From positions 1-10,179 of the forward strand of contig FLMG01002890.1 in assembly GCA_900088475.1 (NCBI GenBank): 10,179 nt of DNA, in the 5' to 3' direction. Positions 6,927 through 10,179 of this stretch are shown piece after piece; positions within the stretch are counted from its first letter, which is position 1, and the number at the start of each line of letters is the position of its first letter. A model generated the notes under the pieces. The model was not told the origin of the DNA, made no database searches, and was given only the letters and a program-made list of their open reading frames with translations. The stretch is from Hyphochytrium catenoides (Eukaryota > Sar > Hyphochytriomycetes > Hyphochytriales > Hyphochytriaceae). A program made the translations under genes and the position numbers.

Positions 6927-9806
6927 ATGATGGAGACTGAAGCACTTAGAGGCGATAGCGGCCCGGCAGCTCCGTTTGACCTCCAAGTACGCACTGACAA
7001 CGGGACCTTTGTGGTCCAAGTATCAGCCACCAACAGGATCAGCGAGGTCAAAGTGAGGATCTCGGCCCTTAAGAACATTCCAACGGAAAAGCAAGTGCTT
7101 AGTAAGGGTAAGGGCATTCGTTGTCTGTGACTGTCTAGGCGGAACGGACGCTATTGTTATCTTTTGTCTCTCCTTCACGCCATGGTCGCTTCGTCTCTTT
7201 ACTTTTCGCTCCCTGTGACTGATGTCTACCAGTGCCAGTGCCTGCCCTTCGGCCCTGCCCATGCGTGTTGCGTGGCTTCTCACTTATTTGCACCGTTGTA
7301 TAGAGGGTGGCGAACCTCTAGAGGACACAGCCATCGTAGGTTCACTGGGGTTGCAGCGTGGCTCCACCTTGGTCCTGAAGACCAAGTCTGCGGGGTAAGC
7401 AGCTAGAAAGAGAGGAAAGCCGTTCTGCACGGGCATCCTGGGGAAGGACAAAGAGAGCCTATGAACGGAGAGAAGATATTCAGACAGAGCCGATGTCGAT
7501 TTGATTTAGGAGACATAGAGGACGAGCGCATTATGGCTGGGAGAATGTTCTAGAGACGGAAAAAGAGAGGGAGAGAAGACCGACAGAGGAGGGCAAACAG
7601 CCCTTGGTTCACTCTTTGACTCTTTCTTGCTTTCCAGGGAAGATGAGGATCAACTTCCTCCAGAGGAGCTACCCAGAGCTCTGGTGGTGACGAACATCCC
7701 ACTACGACCCAGAGTAAGACTCAGATGAGAAACAGGGAAGAAGGGGATCTAACGTGGCCCATAAGCGATGAGAAGACGGAGAGGAAAAGCGATAGGAGAG
7801 GGATTGAGCTCATGTAACTTTCTCTGTTTGTCCCTATGCAGGACCAGACAGAGGAGGAGATTGTTCAGGTCTTCTACAAGTTTGGCGAGATCACACGCCT
7901 GATACTGAAGAGGTTTGTCTAGATGCTGGTCTCTCTCCCTATAGCGGTGACTGCGATGTGCTGCTAGCTCTTTCCTCTCTCTCGTGTCTCCTTTTCTTCT
8001 CGCTCTTACCCACTTTGTGTTATGCCTAATGGCGTGACTGGCTCGGTTTTGCTAGTCTGAACCTTTCTTCCTTCTCTAGCGACAGCCAGAGCAGCCAGCA
8101 TGCGGTTCTTATTTTCTCAGCAGAGGATGCGGTCAAGCGCGCGGCAGAGCAGTCCTCTCTCCTTCTCTTCGGTAAAAGAGTGAATGTCATCCCAGCCTCC
8201 CGCCTTTCTAAGGCCCCAGGAAGCTCAGGCGTTCTTAATGAGGGTAAGAAGATAGGGAAGATGGGAACAGAGGGGCTAAGGAGGAGCAGCAAGGAGGGGC
8301 ATGCACGTAGAAGGGAGACATGGGGGAATCCTTAGAGCTGAACGATCGCAAGATTAAAGGAGACGATAGAGTGCCAGACAGCTAAGTGTTCCCTGGACGT
8401 GTCTAACTATTATCTCATACTCTCTTATTAGCCAGCAGCGCTTTGGGCTCACTCTTCGCTGGAGGATACCTGATGACCAAGCAGGCCTTCTCCACAATAA
8501 GCAAGTTAGCTGGTGCGGTTCTCTATACTCCTCCCGCTTCCAATATCCCAGTCTTCGGAGCTCACACGTTTCATCTTTCTTGCTCTCTCTTACTTTGTTA
8601 TCTGCCTGTTTGGAGCCATTATATTGCCTTCTTTCCCTGAGTACTTCGGCCCTAACGCTTACCGCTTGTGAACAGATGAAGCCAAGGTTCCAGAAACCGT
8701 AAAAGGCGGGGCGGAGAAGGCTCGCTCTACGGCTCTGGCTCTTGATGAAAAGACAAAGTTGACCGAAAAAGTTTCCGGCTTGGCTGCAGCTGGTAAGAAA
8801 GAGAGGCAAGACGGAGAGAGACAGAGATAGATAGAGAGACATTAAGACGACTACTTCTAGCTGGAAGAGACCGTCTTCAGCCATCTGCCTTGTATCTCCT
8901 AGATGTCACTAGTCCCTTCAGCACCTGGTATCCTGTTCTTTTATTTTGCAGCTCGCTTTTCTCCCCTTTCCCTACGTTCATTGCCGGATTCTTGTCCTCA
9001 TCCTACTCCGTCAGTCTCTGATTGGTCCTTCTTCACTAGTCCTGGGTTTCTATTGAATGCACCGTGCGCAGTTTGGACGTGCCCTGTAACAGTAACATAA
9101 CATCCTCTCTACCTTTGTTTATGTCCCCTTTATCTTTCTGACAACTATAGCGAAAGGGACGGCAGCGCAGTTGGACTCTCGTCTTCACCTGTCGTCTACA
9201 GCTTCATCGGTAGGCCAGGCAGCGGCCGTCCAGGCGAACGCAGCGGCTAAGACGGCAGCCAACACTGCACAGCAGATTTCCTCCAAAGTAAGGACTTGGT
9301 GTTGTGTGGGTGATGAGCTAAGATGTTGATGGGTGACGGGAATGGGATGGCCTAAAGGTAATGGAGAGGATGCAAGATGCGCCAAAAGAAGCAGGAGAGT
9401 AGGGGAGATATGAGATGGGCTGAGCAGACAAGAAGAAAGAGAGAAAGAGACAGGGTGGATCAAAGAGAAAATGACATGGAAGAACGAAAAACAGGAGAGG
9501 TGTTATCTGTCCTAACTGGATCTATGCCTTTTCCCACGACTATACCAGGCCATGCAGAATGAATATGTGAGCACAGGGGTTAAGTCCATAGGAAGTATCT
9601 TCCAGACAGTGGCTGCCTTCTCGGCTAAGACCGTGGAACAGACCAAGAAAAAGATCGCGGAGGGAGAGTCTCCATCGTCTCTTCCTGCAGCTCCATCCTC
9701 TGCACCCGCGGCCACGTTTGCGGCTCCACAACCTCCTCCGCCCCTCGCCCCCAGTGCAGAGACAGGAGGACAGACTAAGATGGGCTCTAAGGCTATGGAT
9801 ATCTAA
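6927..9806 (+). CDS. UBL-RRM protein with BPA1-like amphipathic C-terminus, 9 exons, 391 aa
   Basis: Exons: 6927-7107, 7304-7394, 7638-7713, 7842-7912, 8080-8243, 8432-8512, 8676-8792, 9151-9287, 9549-9806 (1176 nt, all GT-AG, phases consistent). Residues 17-88 are ubiquitin-like: FDLQVRTDNGTFVVQVSAT, then ISEVKVRISALKNIPTEKQ, then PLEDTAIVGSLGLQRGSTL. No di-Gly end follows, so it is a built-in UBL, not a conjugated modifier. Residues 104-184 are an RRM: RALVVTNIPLR as RNP2 and QHAVLIFS as a degenerate RNP1 lacking the usual aromatics. Residues 195-340 (LGSLFAGGYLMTKQAFS, LDEKTKLTEKVSGLAAA, QLDSRLHLSS, YVSTGVKSIGSIFQTVA) match the layout of the tail of plant BPA1 (partner of the lipid-transfer protein ACD11) and yeast Vip1-type proteins. 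The tail ends in Pro/Ala low complexity. Which RNA, membrane or partner it binds is unknown. M2 has an equally good start context. Confidence 0.9.
7102..7303 (+). other. UBL-RRM intron 1 with tandem duplicated donor
   Basis: The exon end carries GTAAGGGTAAGG, two donor copies six bases apart (7102 and 7108). Both leave phase 1 and join the acceptor at 7303 in frame, giving KQVL-K-GGEPLED or KQVL-SKE-GGEPLED inside the ubiquitin-like domain. The second was used in the model. Confidence 0.6.
8793..9150 (+). other. UBL-RRM intron 7 (358 nt, longest of this gene)
   Basis: It starts with GTAAGA and a GA-rich run (8793-8845), then turns T-rich and ends gacaactatag. It contains a strong internal acceptor (ttttattttgcag, ending at 8951) followed by about 140 open bases, but no phase-compatible donor, so no cassette exon is annotated. 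The flanking exons join smoothly (SGLAAA-AKGTAAQ). Confidence 0.7.
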
Positions 9807-10130
9807 GAGACAAATAGTATCGACGAACTCTAGGCAGAAGGAAGCAACTGAGTAAATGAGACAAAAGAAAAACGAAGAAACGCTAAACACTATCCAAATG
9901 CACGGAAGAAGGTTGGCCTGGATCCAGCTCGAAGGAGAGAGACACGGGAAGACAGGGTGAACGAATACCAGCAAATAGCTTAAGTTGCAGGCGTAGCTAG
10001 CATTTATAGGTATATACAGGTGACTGATTCATTTTTTTATCAACAGCCCAACTTTCTATCAGATCTCCTCGCTAGGTACATTCTCTCAATTGTGCAAGTG
10101 AGGGGTGGGGCAAGGAATCGTCATGTTGGT
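9807..10130. other. 3' flank of the UBL-RRM gene
   Basis: This is purine-rich sequence after the TAA stop, with no canonical AATAAA close by (AGTAAATGAG occurs near 9850). No coding exon, RNA gene or repeat was recognised before the terminal microsatellite. Confidence 0.5.
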
Positions 10131-10179
10131 CTCTCTCTCTCTCTCTCTCTCTCGCTCTCTTCTCTCTCTCTCTCTCTCT
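10130..10179. repeat. CT dinucleotide microsatellite at the window end
   Basis: About 50 bases of nearly pure CT repeat with one G interruption and one shifted TT. It continues to the last base, so its full length is unknown. Confidence 0.95.

Noticed and set aside
8952-9090. Possible cassette exon inside UBL-RRM intron 7
   Set aside because: The acceptor is strong and the frame open, but the only nearby donor (CCT|GTAACA) leaves phase 0 while the next exon needs phase 1. The peptide is also low in recognisable character.

Overview
This window is nuclear DNA from an intron-rich eukaryote. Three genes can be assembled completely only by splicing across GT-AG introns of about 56 to 411 nt. Many of these introns carry a CTAAC/CTAAT branch-like motif close to the acceptor. 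Nothing suggests an operon, ribosome binding sites, or a plastid or mitochondrial origin. The mix of protein families (plant-like kanadaptin, a BPA1-like RRM protein, a Tudor-like fold, a Cys-rich secreted protein) and the many GA/CT microsatellites fit a unicellular alga or related protist. I cannot fix the lineage from sequence alone.

Layout, left to right. (1) Positions 1-167, minus strand: the 5' end of a gene whose first 55 residues look like a Tudor/Agenet-type domain; it runs off the left edge. (2) 168-889: a divergent intergenic stretch with one unexplained open frame (197-442). (3) 890-3989, plus strand: a 13-exon kanadaptin (SLC4A1AP-like) gene of 599 aa, with an N-terminal FHA domain, acidic and coiled-coil middle, and the family's C-terminal WVPP...GDGRT...KYGY signature. 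(4) 4144-5663, minus strand, convergent with kanadaptin: a 4-exon gene for a 205-aa predicted secreted or signal-anchored protein with 12 cysteines and no known function. (5) 5664-6926: a divergent promoter and leader region, purine-rich on its left and pyrimidine-rich on its right, around a core with palindromes. (6) 6927-9806, plus strand: a 9-exon gene of 391 aa joining a ubiquitin-like domain, an RRM and an amphipathic Ala/Lys-rich tail like that of plant BPA1 proteins. (7) 9807-10179: 3' flank ending in a CT microsatellite.

The genes do not form an obvious pathway. The order is divergent (Tudor/kanadaptin), convergent (kanadaptin/secreted protein), divergent (secreted protein/UBL-RRM). 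The most novel content is the 12-cysteine secreted protein and the UBL-RRM-BPA1-like fusion. Both are invisible to simple ORF calling and were rebuilt here exon by exon. The three complete models close in phase: coding lengths are 1800, 618 and 1176 nt, each divisible by three.
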